NCBI GenBank assembly: GCA_946478895.1
Contig: CAMLDY010000008.1
Span: 1-52,249, forward strand
DNA length: 52,249 bases
Reading direction: 5' to 3'
DNA from: an uncultured Gemmatimonadota bacterium
Lineage (GTDB): Bacteria > Gemmatimonadota > Gemmatimonadetes > Gemmatimonadales > Gemmatimonadaceae
Made by a program: the position numbers and the translations under genes. This document shows positions 43,619 through 52,249 of this stretch, piece after piece (position 1 is the first letter of the stretch; each line of letters begins with the position of its first letter). The notes under the pieces are model-generated. The model saw only the letters and a list, made by a program, of their open reading frames with translations, made no database searches and was not told the origin of the DNA.

Positions 43619-44495
43619 ATCCGCCGTTAGTGCTGGCTCTGTAGTCCTCATCCGGGGCGCGAAGCCGCGCCGCCACCACCGTCACGTTGTCGGGCGCGCC
43701 GGTGTGCATTGCCTCTTCGATCAACGCGTTGCAGATGTCTTCCGGCCGACCGGCGCCGCGGGTGATTCGTCCGATTTCTTCCGCCGAGACCTGGTTCGAG
43801 AGGCCATCGCTGCAGAGAACCAGGTAGTCGCCGCTCTCCAGCTTCACGCGATAAAAATCGGTGACGACTTTTTCTTCGGGTCCGAGCGCCTGCAGAATGA
43901 TGTTGCGGTGCTCGCTCTGCGCGGCTTCCTTGGCGGTCATTCGTCCCGCATCGATCAGGCGCTGGACGAACGATTGATCCTTGGTGAGCTGCTTCGCCGC
44001 GCCCTTTCTCACCAGGTACGCGCGGCTGTCCCCAACCTGCGCGATGAAAGCCTCTCCGTCGAGAACGAGCGCCAGCGTCGTCGTCGTCCCCATGCCGTGG
44101 TGCTCCGGAGACGTGCTCGCTTTCTGATAGATGGCCTTGTTGGCTACATCGACGCCGCGCTTGAGTGCCGCTTCGATAACCTCAGGCGTTCGCTTCGGCA
44201 CCTTGTGCCACCATCGATGCAGCTCGCCGAGGATGGTCTCGGTCGCGATGGAGCTCGCCAGCGCGCCGGATGCCGCGCCCCCGACGCCGTCTGCGACTAT
44301 CAGAATGAAGGGCGCCGTATGCACGGAAACAAGTGACGGCGCGCTCACCGTGGCGATGTCGCCGGTTTCCAGATTCGCAATCAAAAAGGAATCCTGATTG
44401 TCGTGCCTGATCAGGCCGACATTCGAGATCCCGAAAATTTCTGCTATCAATTTTGGCTCGAAAGGAGCGTTGTGACGCAACGACGGGAACCTCAA
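43605..44495 (-). CDS. PP2C-family protein phosphatase
   Basis: 296 residues of the Mn2+/Mg2+-dependent Ser/Thr phosphatase family. Motifs in order are HDNQDSF, ILIVADGVGGAASG, GTTTTLALVL, AQVGDSRAYLV, LCSDGLSNQV and GAPDNVTVV, supplying all four metal aspartates. The 5' TTG at 44495 has no good ribosome-binding site. A second TTG inside (giving LIAEIFGISNVGLIRHD) is possible and would remove about 15 residues. No membrane helix. It is divergent from the amidase gene; a 7-bp hairpin (GGGAACC / GGTTCCC, 44485-44503) covers the TTG 44495 start and could occlude it in mRNA. Confidence 0.9.
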   Translation of the reverse strand: MRFPSLRHNAPFEPKLIAEIFGISNVGLIRHDNQDSFLIANLETGDIATVSAPSLVSVHTAPFILIVADGVGGAASGALASSIATETILGELHRWWHKVPKRTPEVIEAALKRGVDVANKAIYQKASTSPEHHGMGTTTTLALVLDGEAFIAQVGDSRAYLVRKGAAKQLTKDQSFVQRLIDAGRMTAKEAAQSEHRNIILQALGPEEKVVTDFYRVKLESGDYLVLCSDGLSNQVSAEEIGRITRGAGRPEDICNALIEEAMHTGAPDNVTVVAARLRAPDEDYRASTNGGFRRP

Positions 44496-44596
44496 GGGTT
44501 CCCGGGTGGGAAAAAAGATAGTGTAAGGAATCGAACGAGGGCACTACCCATGCGTATCAGGAGGACTCGCGAAGGAGTGCACGTGCAACCCGGAAC

Positions 44597-46294
44597 ATGC
44601 CAATGAAAGCGTCCACCTACTGGGGTTTTTGCTGTTGCGTAGCGCTGTTGGGAACGTCATGCCGGTCGGCGCCGAGGCCGCCCGTCACCGGTCCCATTCC
44701 AGTGCCCTCGCCTCCACTGACTCCGGCGCCGCTTCCACCGGCCAACCCGAAGTTGCCGCCGGTGCCCGACGTCAGAGGACCACTGCAGATAAATGTGGTC
44801 TATCCGAAAGCCAATCAGATGCTCACCGCCCGCGACTCCAATTTCATTTTCGGAAGCGTAGGCAGCGGCGATGCAGCGCTCAACATCAACGGGGTTAGCG
44901 TGCCCGTCTGGCCGAACGGCGCGTTCATGGGATGGCTTCCCGTTCCGGCCGATAGCGCTCCGCAGTACGTGCTCACAGCCGCTAACAAAACCGAGGCGAC
45001 GCGACTCGTGCTGCCGATCCGCGTTCCGCCCGCGCCCGACACCACCACGAAAAACAGAGTCGTCGGCGATACCCTGCAGCCGGCACCATCACCCGATACT
45101 CTCACGCCCATTCCGGGGAACGTCTACGTCACCCTCGGCGCTTCGGCCTCGACGGTAAACGACACCGACCGCGTCACCATCGCCCGGCCCGCTCCAGGAA
45201 ACGGCCAGGAGTACAAGTGGTTTCTCTTTCCAGGCACGGTCGTAAAGGTGACGGGCACCCAGAAGGCGAGCGGCGATGACTTCGTGCGGATCCAGCTCGA
45301 CACCACCCAGGTAGCCTGGGTGCTCCGCAGCGAGATCCAGACAAAGAACATTTCGACGACCCCGCCCGCGACGTTCATCGGCGATTCACTCGCGCCCGCG
45401 CGTCGCATCGGAGCGGTGCGAGTTCTACCCGGGCCAGACTGGATCGACGTCACCATTCCGATCGACGGACCGCCACCGCCGTATCTCGTCGAAGAAACCG
45501 ACCGCAGTCTGTCGCTCCTCGTCTACGGCATCGACTCCGCGCCGGTGATCTCGATGATGCCGGAACCCCTCGATCCCTACTTCAATAGCATCAGCTCGAC
45601 TCCCGAAGGAAGCCGGGTTCGATACACCATCAATCTGAATCGCGCGCCCTATGGGTACCTCGCCCTCTGGGAAAACGGCGGCCTGACTTTCCGGGTACGC
45701 CGTCCGCCCCGTATTGCCGATCCTGCGTCGCCATTGCGCGGGCTGACCATTACCGTCGACCCTGGCCATCCACCCGCCGGAGCAACCGGCCCCACTCAGC
45801 TCTACGAAGCGGACGCAGTGCTGCAGGTCGGCTTCCGCCTCCGCGACATGCTGACGCAGCGTGGTGTCAATGTCGTCATGACTCGGACGACTCCCGATCC
45901 CGTCGACCTCGGACTGCGGCCGATCATCAGTCGCCGTGCCAACGCGCACGCGTTCGTGTCGATCCACCTCAATGCTTTCCCCGATGGCGTCAATCCATTT
46001 GTCAACAACGGGTCTTTGACGCTTTATTTCTGGCCTCATTCGATCCCACTCGGCGTGGCGACCCAGGCGGCTCTCCTTGCCGAACTGGGACTGCGCGACA
46101 ACGGAACCAAATTCCAGAACATTGCCGTAGCCCGCGGAACATGGATGCCATCGATACTCACCGAGGGGGCGTTCGTCATCATGCCCGATCAGGAGGCGGC
46201 GTTGCGAACGCCACAGTATCAGGACGCCTACGCTACGGCGATCGTCCACGGGCTCGAGACCTACTTCGCATCGCTGGCGCAACAACAGCCCTGA
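44597..46294 (+). CDS. N-acetylmuramoyl-L-alanine amidase (Amidase_3), lipoprotein
   Basis: 565 residues. The signal peptide ends in LLGTSC, a lipobox-like site. A Pro-rich spacer (residues 25-55) is followed by two beta domains (about 60-380) that may bind wall or partner. A C-terminal zinc amidase has TVDPGHPPAG (first His ligand), LYEADAVLQVG (Glu ligand), FVSIHLNAFPDG (second His) and ILTEGAFVIMPDQE (catalytic Glu). It cuts the bond between MurNAc and stem peptide, producing the kind of fragment that AmpG and the recycling operon would take up. The start is ATG 44597 or the ATG at 44603; both give the same signal sequence. It overlaps the next gene by 4 bases (CTGA). Confidence 0.9.
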   Translation: MPMKASTYWGFCCCVALLGTSCRSAPRPPVTGPIPVPSPPLTPAPLPPANPKLPPVPDVRGPLQINVVYPKANQMLTARDSNFIFGSVGSGDAALNINGVSVPVWPNGAFMGWLPVPADSAPQYVLTAANKTEATRLVLPIRVPPAPDTTTKNRVVGDTLQPAPSPDTLTPIPGNVYVTLGASASTVNDTDRVTIARPAPGNGQEYKWFLFPGTVVKVTGTQKASGDDFVRIQLDTTQVAWVLRSEIQTKNISTTPPATFIGDSLAPARRIGAVRVLPGPDWIDVTIPIDGPPPPYLVEETDRSLSLLVYGIDSAPVISMMPEPLDPYFNSISSTPEGSRVRYTINLNRAPYGYLALWENGGLTFRVRRPPRIADPASPLRGLTITVDPGHPPAGATGPTQLYEADAVLQVGFRLRDMLTQRGVNVVMTRTTPDPVDLGLRPIISRRANAHAFVSIHLNAFPDGVNPFVNNGSLTLYFWPHSIPLGVATQAALLAELGLRDNGTKFQNIAVARGTWMPSILTEGAFVIMPDQEAALRTPQYQDAYATAIVHGLETYFASLAQQQP

Positions 46295-49230
46295 AGTGTC
46301 TCGGGTTGGTCGCCGCGCTCGTGCTGGGCGCGGCTACGGCGGCATCCGCGCAGCTGCCTCCCAACGAACGCTGGCAGACGATCCGCACGCCACATTTCCG
46401 CGTTCATTTCACGGCCGGCATTGAGGCCGACGCGAGGCGCGCCGCAGTTAACGCCGAGCGCGCGTACGCTGAATTGTCGACCGAGCTCGTGCCTCCTCGC
46501 GGAGTCATCGATCTGGTGGTGTCAGACAACGTCGACTATGTCAACGGCTACGCGACACCGTTTCCGTCCAATCGCATTGTCGTTTACGCGCATCCACCAA
46601 CCGATGCATCGGGATTGCGTGACTACGAGGATTGGAACGCGCTCGTCGTCACCCACGAGCTCACCCACATCTTTCACCTCGACCGGACCCGCGGAATCTG
46701 GCGACTCGGGCAGGCGATTTTCGGCCGCAATCCGCTGCTCTTCCCCAATGCCTACGAGCCGAGCTGGGTTACCGAAGGCCTCGCGGTGTATTACGAGTCG
46801 CGGCTCACTGGTGTGGGACGCCTGGAGAGCTCGGAGCACAGCATGACTGCCCGCGCCGCGGCGCTCGCGAATGAGGTTCCAACTCTCCAGGAGCTTTCGC
46901 CGGCGACGACGCGCTATCCTGGCGGCGAAGTTGTCTACATCTACGGCTCGCTCCTTTTCGACTACCTGTCGCGCACTCGCGGCCCGCGCAGTATCAGGGA
47001 CTTCGTCGAGCGCGGCGCGAAGTCGCCTGTCCCATTCATCCTCACTGTGACTTCGCGCGGCGCGTTCGGGATGTCTTTTCAGACGGCCTGGCAGCAATGG
47101 CGCGACTCGCTGGTGAAGGAGATGCGCGCATCGCGCGACGGGATGCCCGACTGGCGGCAGCTCACCAACGCCGGCCGCGTCGCACTCTTTCCGAGATGGC
47201 TTGGCGACACCGCGCTGATTTACGCGGGAGACAAGGGTCGCGAAATGCCATCGGCCTACCAGGTCAGCCTTTCCGGAAATGAGAGAAGACTTGGCCGACG
47301 CAACGGGACGAGCCCCAACGTGCGCATGCCCGATGGAAGTTTGCTCTACTCGCAACCCGAGTTTCTTGGGCCGTATCACATCAGGGACGACCTTTACATT
47401 GCCCGCGACGGCAATGAGAGGCGTCTGACCGTCGGTGCGCGGCTCACCTATCCCGACGCTCGCGCCGACGGAACCATCGTCGCGGTCCAGTCGCAGGCGG
47501 GTACGACCCGGCTGGTGACTGTAACGCCCGACGGTCGCGTGATCACCGCCATCACCCCGACAGACCTCGACGTGCAGTTTGGAGACCCACGCTGGTCGCC
47601 CGACGGCTCGCGAATCGCAGCCGTCAGACAGAGTCGCGGTCGCTCGCAGATCGTGATACTCGACGCCCAGGGCAAGCAGATCGACACCTTCGGCGCGACG
47701 CACGCGATAAACTCGACTCCGACCTGGTCCCCGGACGGAACCCGGATCTATTTCTCGTCAGAGCGCAGCGGCTCGCCGCAAATCTACGTCGCCGACGTAA
47801 CGACTTTCGCACCGACCATCGCGCGGGTTACTGATTCGCCGACGGGTGTGTTCGATCCCGAGGTGTCTCCCGATCAGGGCAGCATTGCGGCGGTCTTGTT
47901 CAAAGCAGATGGATTTCACATCGGTGTCGCGCCACTCTCGGCAGTCTCAAATCCAATCGCGGCCGACAGCACCCGCACGAGCCCTCGCGCTGGTTGCCTC
48001 ACCTGCCTGGCGATCGTGGGCGGTCTCGCGCCTCTCGGAACCGCCGATACCGCGCGGGCCACCGATTACTCGCCGTGGCTATCACTTCTTCCGCGCTACT
48101 GGCTCCCGATTGGCGAAAGCAGCACCGGCGATGGAACGTCGTACGGATTGATCACCAGCGGTACCGATGTCATCGGCCGGCACGACTACACCGTCGAGAT
48201 CATGCACAACTCGAGGTGGGCGGAGAATTCCGCGTGGCTGTGGTATCGTTACGCCGGTCTCGGACTCCCGCTCATCGACGTTTACGCGTCGCAGAATTTT
48301 GCCAACGCCAATGTCGCGTTCACTGACCAACCCGATTTGCCGTTCGGCCTGTCCCAGCGCGAGCGAATATTGTCGCTGATGACGACATTCATCAGGCCGC
48401 GATTCCGGAACTACACCATCGCGTCCATCGGTGGCGAGATCGAAGGCATTTCCTACACGACTCGCCCGGACACGGTGCTGCGGCATCTATCACCGTTCTT
48501 TACAGATGGACGGAATTTCCCCGCGATCGTTGCGTCGGCAGGCTGGTCGAACACCCAGCGACCGGGACTGAGCATCTCGCCCGAGGACGGCCTGAGCCTC
48601 GGCGCGAGTGGACGTCAGCGCTGGCAGCGCGGTGCCTCCGGTGGCTCGACGCGCAGTGTTATCGGCGTCGGCTCGGCGTACAAGTCGATGGATTTGCCCG
48701 GGTTTGCGCACCACGTCCTGGCGATCCGCGCCGCCGGCGGACTCACTGACGATCGCAGCCCCGATCTGTTCTCCGCGGGCGGCGTCAGTGGCACCTCTCT
48801 CGAAGTTTTTCCCGGCACATCGCTGGGCCAGCAGCGAAGAGTGTTTGGAGTGCGGGGCTATCCGGCCGGTGCTGAAGGCGGCACTCGCGCTTACGCCGGT
48901 ACGATCGAGTATCGGGCTCCGCTGCTGGCACCGTCGCGAGGATTTCGATTCATCCCCGTTTTCGTCGATCGCACGTCGCTAACTTTCTTCGGCGAGACCG
49001 GTCGCGCGTTTTGCCCATCGACGGCGGACACCGTCAACGGCGTCTGTGGTCCGGCCAACATCGGGAACCCGTCGATGACCTCGGCGGGCGCTGAGCTCAA
49101 CATCGACACCGGACTACAGCTCGATCTGCAGGCGCGCTTCAGGCTCGGTGTCGCGTTCCCGTTGGCCAACCGTGAGGAATTGGGGGCGGCGAGGGCGCAG
49201 GTCTACGGCACCTTTGGCGCATCATTTTAG
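46291..49230 (+). CDS. Exported protein with HExxH peptidase-like domain, TolB-like propeller and outer-membrane barrel
   Basis: About 979 residues if started at CTG 46291, which forms CTGA with the amidase stop and gives the signal peptide LKCLGLVAALVLGAATAASA. TTG 46306 is an alternative; further upstream is a shadow of the amidase. Residues about 25-270 form a gluzincin-like module with VVTHELTHIFHL (HExxH) and WVTEGLAVYYES (third ligand). Residues about 290-560 hold beta-propeller repeats (PRWSPDGSRIAAV, PTWSPDGTRIYFSS) of the TolB type. The C-terminal 400 or so residues have alternating strands ending in AQVYGTFGASF, as in BamA/Omp85-like barrels. It is probably an outer-membrane-anchored peptidase or chaperone; its substrate is unknown. 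Confidence 0.82.
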   Translation: MKCLGLVAALVLGAATAASAQLPPNERWQTIRTPHFRVHFTAGIEADARRAAVNAERAYAELSTELVPPRGVIDLVVSDNVDYVNGYATPFPSNRIVVYAHPPTDASGLRDYEDWNALVVTHELTHIFHLDRTRGIWRLGQAIFGRNPLLFPNAYEPSWVTEGLAVYYESRLTGVGRLESSEHSMTARAAALANEVPTLQELSPATTRYPGGEVVYIYGSLLFDYLSRTRGPRSIRDFVERGAKSPVPFILTVTSRGAFGMSFQTAWQQWRDSLVKEMRASRDGMPDWRQLTNAGRVALFPRWLGDTALIYAGDKGREMPSAYQVSLSGNERRLGRRNGTSPNVRMPDGSLLYSQPEFLGPYHIRDDLYIARDGNERRLTVGARLTYPDARADGTIVAVQSQAGTTRLVTVTPDGRVITAITPTDLDVQFGDPRWSPDGSRIAAVRQSRGRSQIVILDAQGKQIDTFGATHAINSTPTWSPDGTRIYFSSERSGSPQIYVADVTTFAPTIARVTDSPTGVFDPEVSPDQGSIAAVLFKADGFHIGVAPLSAVSNPIAADSTRTSPRAGCLTCLAIVGGLAPLGTADTARATDYSPWLSLLPRYWLPIGESSTGDGTSYGLITSGTDVIGRHDYTVEIMHNSRWAENSAWLWYRYAGLGLPLIDVYASQNFANANVAFTDQPDLPFGLSQRERILSLMTTFIRPRFRNYTIASIGGEIEGISYTTRPDTVLRHLSPFFTDGRNFPAIVASAGWSNTQRPGLSISPEDGLSLGASGRQRWQRGASGGSTRSVIGVGSAYKSMDLPGFAHHVLAIRAAGGLTDDRSPDLFSAGGVSGTSLEVFPGTSLGQQRRVFGVRGYPAGAEGGTRAYAGTIEYRAPLLAPSRGFRFIPVFVDRTSLTFFGETGRAFCPSTADTVNGVCGPANIGNPSMTSAGAELNIDTGLQLDLQARFRLGVAFPLANREELGAARAQVYGTFGASF

Positions 49231-49657
49231 GCCTCGTGAAACCAGGCAAACGTACGTCTCGACGCTCCCGCCGAGCGTCTCAGAGCGCGCCACAATCGTG
49301 ATATTTTCAGAAGAAGGCGGTGCGGTCAACCCGGCGATCTAACCGCAAGCCTGAGGTGTATTTAGAGCATGCGAGGCCGCTCGCCGGGATTCGGCCGCGA
49401 GGTGCGTGATATGCAAGAAGTTCGAGAGCTTGGCCGCCCGATCACGCTTCGCGTGGATAACCCGAGGCCCGGCATCTATTCGTGATGTGGATTACCTAAG
49501 TTGTTGAGCAGCAAGGACATAATTCTAGACTGGCGCGGACTCACGAATGCGGGTAGTATGCCTGCCCGCGTCGAAACCACCCGATGCCCAAGCGTGCAGT
49601 CCTGAGTCCATCGTCATCTAGTTGACAACCTTTTTTGCTAGCGGAGAGTTGTATCTA
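49231..49657 (+). other. 427-bp leader/intergenic region before nrdJ
   Basis: No convincing gene. It contains a 7-bp hairpin GACGCTC / GAGCGTC at 49261-49279 without a T tract, a CACGC-TTC-GCGTG hairpin at 49443-49455 and two DnaA-box-like 9-mers (listed separately). A TTGACA at 49622-49627 lacks a -10 box at normal spacing. I looked for the conserved core of a cobalamin riboswitch (expected for a B12-dependent reductase) and for paired NrdR boxes and recognised neither. Confidence 0.5.
49452..49494 (-). promoter_or_regulatory. Two DnaA-box-like 9-mers upstream of nrdJ
   Basis: On the minus strand, 49460-49452 reads TTATCCACG and 49494-49486 reads TAATCCACA. Each differs at one position from the DnaA box TTATCCACA. 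Their starts are 34 bp apart, in the same orientation, about 165-205 bp before the nrdJ start. DnaA is known to bind near the nrdAB promoter in E. coli; regulation here is inferred. Confidence 0.35.
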
Positions 49658-52141
49658 ATGCCCATACCTGCCGTGCCGCCCGAAGGCGAAGCCCAGTTGA
49701 ACGACAACGCGCGCACCGTGATCGGAAAACGCTATCTGGTCAAGGACGCGACGGGCACGCCGGTGGAGCGACCGGAAGACATGTTCTGGCGCGTTGCCGG
49801 CACCGTTGCCGACGCTGACCGGCGGTATGGGGCGAGCGACACCGAAGTGACCGAGACGGCGGGTGAGTTCTACCGCCTCATGGTCGAGCGCCGCTTTGAG
49901 CCAAACTCTCCGACCTTGATGAACGCGGGACGCCCCCTGGGCCAGCTCTCCGCGTGCTTCGTCCTGCCCGTAGAAGATGCTCTCTCAAACGGCCGCGACG
50001 GCATCTATGACACCCTGCGCTCGATGGCGCTGATTCATCAGTCCGGCGGCGGTACCGGCTTCGCATTCTCGAAGCTGCGCGGCAAGGGCTCGATGGTTCG
50101 CTCCACGACCGGAGTTGCGTCCGGCCCGGTGTCATTCATGAAGCTGTACGATGCATCCACCGATGCGGTGAAGCAGGGTGGGACCCGGCGCGGCGCCAAC
50201 ATGGGGATTCTGCGCGTTGATCATCCCGACATCATGGATTTCATCACCTGCAAGGAAGACCTGACCCAGATCACCAACTTCAACATCTCGGTCGCCGTCA
50301 CCGACAAGTTCATGTCGGCCGTGAAAGCAGGGACGACCTACGATCTCATTGATCCGAGCACCGGCAAGGTGTCGGGTCAGCTCGACGCGCGCACCGTCTG
50401 GGACAAGATGATCGACGGTGCGTGGAGAACCGGCGAGCCGGGCTGCTTCTTCATCGACGAAGCCAATCGCTTCAATCCCGTTCCCCACGTCGGCCAGTAC
50501 GAGGCAACCAATCCGTGCGGCGAGCAGCCACTTCTCCCGTACGATGTCTGCAACCTAGGCTCGATCAACGTCGGCTACTATGTGAAAGACGGCCAGATGG
50601 ATTGGAACGCACTCCGTCGCGACATCCATCTCTCGACGCATTTCCTCGACAACATCATCGACGTCAACAAGTATCCGCTGCCGGAAATCGACGCGCTGTC
50701 CAAGAGAATTCGTCGCATCGGTTTCGGCATCATGGGCTTCGCGGATGCGCTCGTCCGTCTCGGCATCGCCTACAACAGCATCGAAGGTGTGGAATTCGGT
50801 CGTCAGCTCCAGAAATTCGTCGACGTCGAATCCAAGAAGGAGAGCGAGCGCCTCGCCAACGAGCGCGGTCCGTTCCCTGAGTGGGCGCGGTCGATCTGGG
50901 GTCCCGACGAAACCTGCGCCCGGGATGCGCGAGGCAATCGCGTCCGGCCGATGCAGATGCTCCGCAACTGCAACGTGAACACCATCGCGCCGACGGGAAC
51001 GATCTCGATCATCGCCGGCTGTTCGTCAGGGATCGAGCCGCTGTTCGCCGTCGCCTTCATGCGGAATCAGGCCGGTGTGCTGATGCCCGACGTGAACGAG
51101 GATTTCGTCTCCATCGCGAAGAAAGAGGGATGGTACTCCGACGAGTTGATGGAGAAGATCGCCAAGGAGGGCCACATCCACTTCGATGAAGTCCCGAAGC
51201 AGTGGCAGCGCGTTTTCGTCACCGCCCACGACATCACGCCCGAGTGGCACGTCCGGATGCAGGCGGCTTTCCAGGAGAACTGCGACTCCGCAATCTCCAA
51301 GACCACCAACTTCCCGCACGCGGCTTCGCAGGAAGATGTGCGCTCGATCTACGAGCTCGCCTATGCGCTGAAGTGCAAAGGAGTGACGGTGTATCGCGAT
51401 GGCTCGCGCGACAATCAGGTACTGTCCACCGGCGCGACCGAGCAGGCCAAGGCCGAGCGCGATGGCCGCGCCGAACGTGGCGAGCTGCACGGCACCATCG
51501 CCGAGCTCGAGGCCGAGAATGCGCGGCTCAAGCAGGCGCTGTTTGACGCGGAAGCGGAGAACCTGCAGCGTCGCGCCAAGCGCGCGCGGCCCGACACCCT
51601 GCGCGGCATCACGACTCGCATCGAGACACCACTCGGCACCATGTTCCTGAACATCACCGAGGATGATCGGGGCCAGCCTTTCGAGGTCTTCATCAACCTC
51701 GGCAAGGCGGGCGGCGCGGCGATGGCTGACGCCGAAGCAATCGGCCGCCTGATCTCCCTCGCTCTGAGATCGGGGATCCCGATTCGCGAGGTGCATCGCC
51801 AGCTGCGCGGCATCGCATCCGACAAGGCGATCGGCCTCGGGCCGAACAAGGTGCTCTCGGTGCCAGATGCAATCGGTATCGCGCTCGAGAAGTGGATGCG
51901 CGAGAAGCAGGGCGTCCAGCAGGATCTGCTCGGCGGCTCTGCGGCGGCGCCATCACCAGTGGAGATCATTCAACCAAAGCCGGCACCTATCGCCGGCGAC
52001 GAGCCCCAGGCGCAATACAGGTTCGATGCCCTGAATCGGAGCGAATCGTTCATCGGGACGTGCCCGGACTGCGGCTCATCGCTGGAGTTCGCCGAAGGCT
52101 GCGCGAAGTGCCACGTGTGCGGTTTTTCGGAGTGCGGGTAG
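49658..52141 (+). CDS. nrdJ: Adenosylcobalamin-dependent (class II) ribonucleotide reductase
   Basis: About 827 residues that reduce ribonucleoside diphosphates to deoxy forms using a B12-derived radical, so it works with or without oxygen. Hallmarks are PNSPTLMNAGRPLGQLSACF, GGGTGFAFSKLR, TNPCGEQPLLPYDVCNLGSI and NVNTIAPTGTISIIAG. After the core come a short coiled coil (ELEAENARLKQALFDAEAEN), a TSCPD domain (about residues 645-720) and a C-terminal cysteine cluster (CPDCGSS...CAKCHVCGFSECG) that probably shuttles electrons. The ATG at 49658 is preferred because GGAG lies 11 bp upstream; an in-frame TTG 36 bases earlier is less likely. No class I or III genes are nearby. Confidence 0.95.
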   Translation: MPIPAVPPEGEAQLNDNARTVIGKRYLVKDATGTPVERPEDMFWRVAGTVADADRRYGASDTEVTETAGEFYRLMVERRFEPNSPTLMNAGRPLGQLSACFVLPVEDALSNGRDGIYDTLRSMALIHQSGGGTGFAFSKLRGKGSMVRSTTGVASGPVSFMKLYDASTDAVKQGGTRRGANMGILRVDHPDIMDFITCKEDLTQITNFNISVAVTDKFMSAVKAGTTYDLIDPSTGKVSGQLDARTVWDKMIDGAWRTGEPGCFFIDEANRFNPVPHVGQYEATNPCGEQPLLPYDVCNLGSINVGYYVKDGQMDWNALRRDIHLSTHFLDNIIDVNKYPLPEIDALSKRIRRIGFGIMGFADALVRLGIAYNSIEGVEFGRQLQKFVDVESKKESERLANERGPFPEWARSIWGPDETCARDARGNRVRPMQMLRNCNVNTIAPTGTISIIAGCSSGIEPLFAVAFMRNQAGVLMPDVNEDFVSIAKKEGWYSDELMEKIAKEGHIHFDEVPKQWQRVFVTAHDITPEWHVRMQAAFQENCDSAISKTTNFPHAASQEDVRSIYELAYALKCKGVTVYRDGSRDNQVLSTGATEQAKAERDGRAERGELHGTIAELEAENARLKQALFDAEAENLQRRAKRARPDTLRGITTRIETPLGTMFLNITEDDRGQPFEVFINLGKAGGAAMADAEAIGRLISLALRSGIPIREVHRQLRGIASDKAIGLGPNKVLSVPDAIGIALEKWMREKQGVQQDLLGGSAAAPSPVEIIQPKPAPIAGDEPQAQYRFDALNRSESFIGTCPDCGSSLEFAEGCAKCHVCGFSECG

Positions 52142-52173
52142 AGCGGTAACGGCCTCGACCGGTCCCGCGCGGG

Positions 52174-52237
52174 AACTGCAACAGAACGGGCGGGAGGCGC
52201 CTGATCCCAGACGCCTCCCGCCCGTTCTGTTGCAGTT
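52174..52237. terminator. Perfect 26-bp inverted repeat downstream of nrdJ
   Basis: The arms 52174-52199 and 52212-52237 are perfectly complementary over 26 bp (they read AACTGCAACAGAACGGGCGG... and its inverse) with a 12-base loop. It starts 33 bases after the nrdJ stop. It would form a very stable hairpin and probably stops transcription, although no T tract follows. It could also be a member of an intergenic repeat family. Confidence 0.6.
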
Positions 52238-52249
52238 GTAGCGACAGAC

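Noticed and set aside
49231..49657. Cobalamin riboswitch or NrdR boxes before nrdJ
   Set aside because: Expected for this enzyme, but I could not find the conserved riboswitch core or a pair of NrdR boxes by eye; a covariance-model search would be decisive.
49622..49657. TTGACA as a -35 promoter element for nrdJ
   Set aside because: No -10-like hexamer at 16-18 bases; the nearest TATCTA is 24 bases away and overlaps the ribosome-binding region.

Overview
The window is GC-rich, densely packed bacterial chromosome. Many genes start on GTG, TTG or probably CTG, and start/stop overlaps (ATGA, GTGA, TTGA) are common. It encodes a B12-dependent ribonucleotide reductase, an S46 dipeptidyl-peptidase, several exported metallopeptidases, a TolB-propeller/outer-membrane-barrel protein and a full muropeptide-recycling set. 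That combination suggests a Gram-negative bacterium, most likely of the Gemmatimonadota. The phylum is an inference from gene content and protein style, because no rRNA is present. No tRNA, rRNA, CRISPR array, transposase or phage gene was found.

Layout. 1-3350: the 3' end of map, then a leftward group of inositol monophosphatase, bifunctional FtcD and an exported duplicated-domain protein. 3381-11464: a rightward run of trpS, an M28-type membrane peptidase, a DUF456 protein and a compact gas-vesicle cluster: gvpF/L, gvpG, gvpF/L, a GvpA-family/GvpK fusion, a second GvpA-family gene and gvpA. The run ends in a PAS histidine kinase that overlaps gvpA, followed by a clear terminator. 11556-18131: purA, a YpdA-like reductase, glycyl-tRNA synthetase, an M3-type peptidase and an M20 peptidase. 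18176-18574: a large GC-rich foldback element between convergent genes. 18598-20733 (-): S46 peptidase. 20911-28453: a tightly overlapping run of a small protein, a ubiquitin-like small protein, an HDAC-family deacetylase, CorA, a third GvpF/L protein, a zinc-ribbon Ser/Thr kinase, a dipeptide epimerase and PriA. 28496-28805: a second, AT-richer foldback region. 28806-30394: a TIGR00300-type protein and a small unknown. 30416-35182 (-): ABC exporter, soluble histidine kinase, single-domain response regulator and alkaline-phosphatase-superfamily protein. 35250-38686: glycine-zipper lipoprotein, gamma-glutamyltransferase and a small barrel-like exported protein. 38768-43618: murQ-anmK-nagZ-ampG. 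43605-49230: PP2C phosphatase, Amidase_3 lipoprotein and a HExxH/TolB/barrel protein. 49658-52141: class II nrdJ, preceded by two DnaA-box-like 9-mers and followed by a perfect 26-bp inverted repeat.

How the genes fit together. The most unusual content is the gas-vesicle material. A reduced set is embedded downstream of trpS, carries a GvpA-family/GvpK fusion and a GvpA with a coiled-coil tail, and is translationally coupled to a histidine kinase. A third GvpF/L protein lies 14 kb away between CorA and a Ser/Thr kinase. gvpN and gvpC are not visible. A second theme is cell-wall turnover: an exported amidase, NagZ, AnmK, MurQ, AmpG, an L-Ala-D/L-Glu-type epimerase and a gamma-glutamyltransferase could together release, import and salvage muropeptides.
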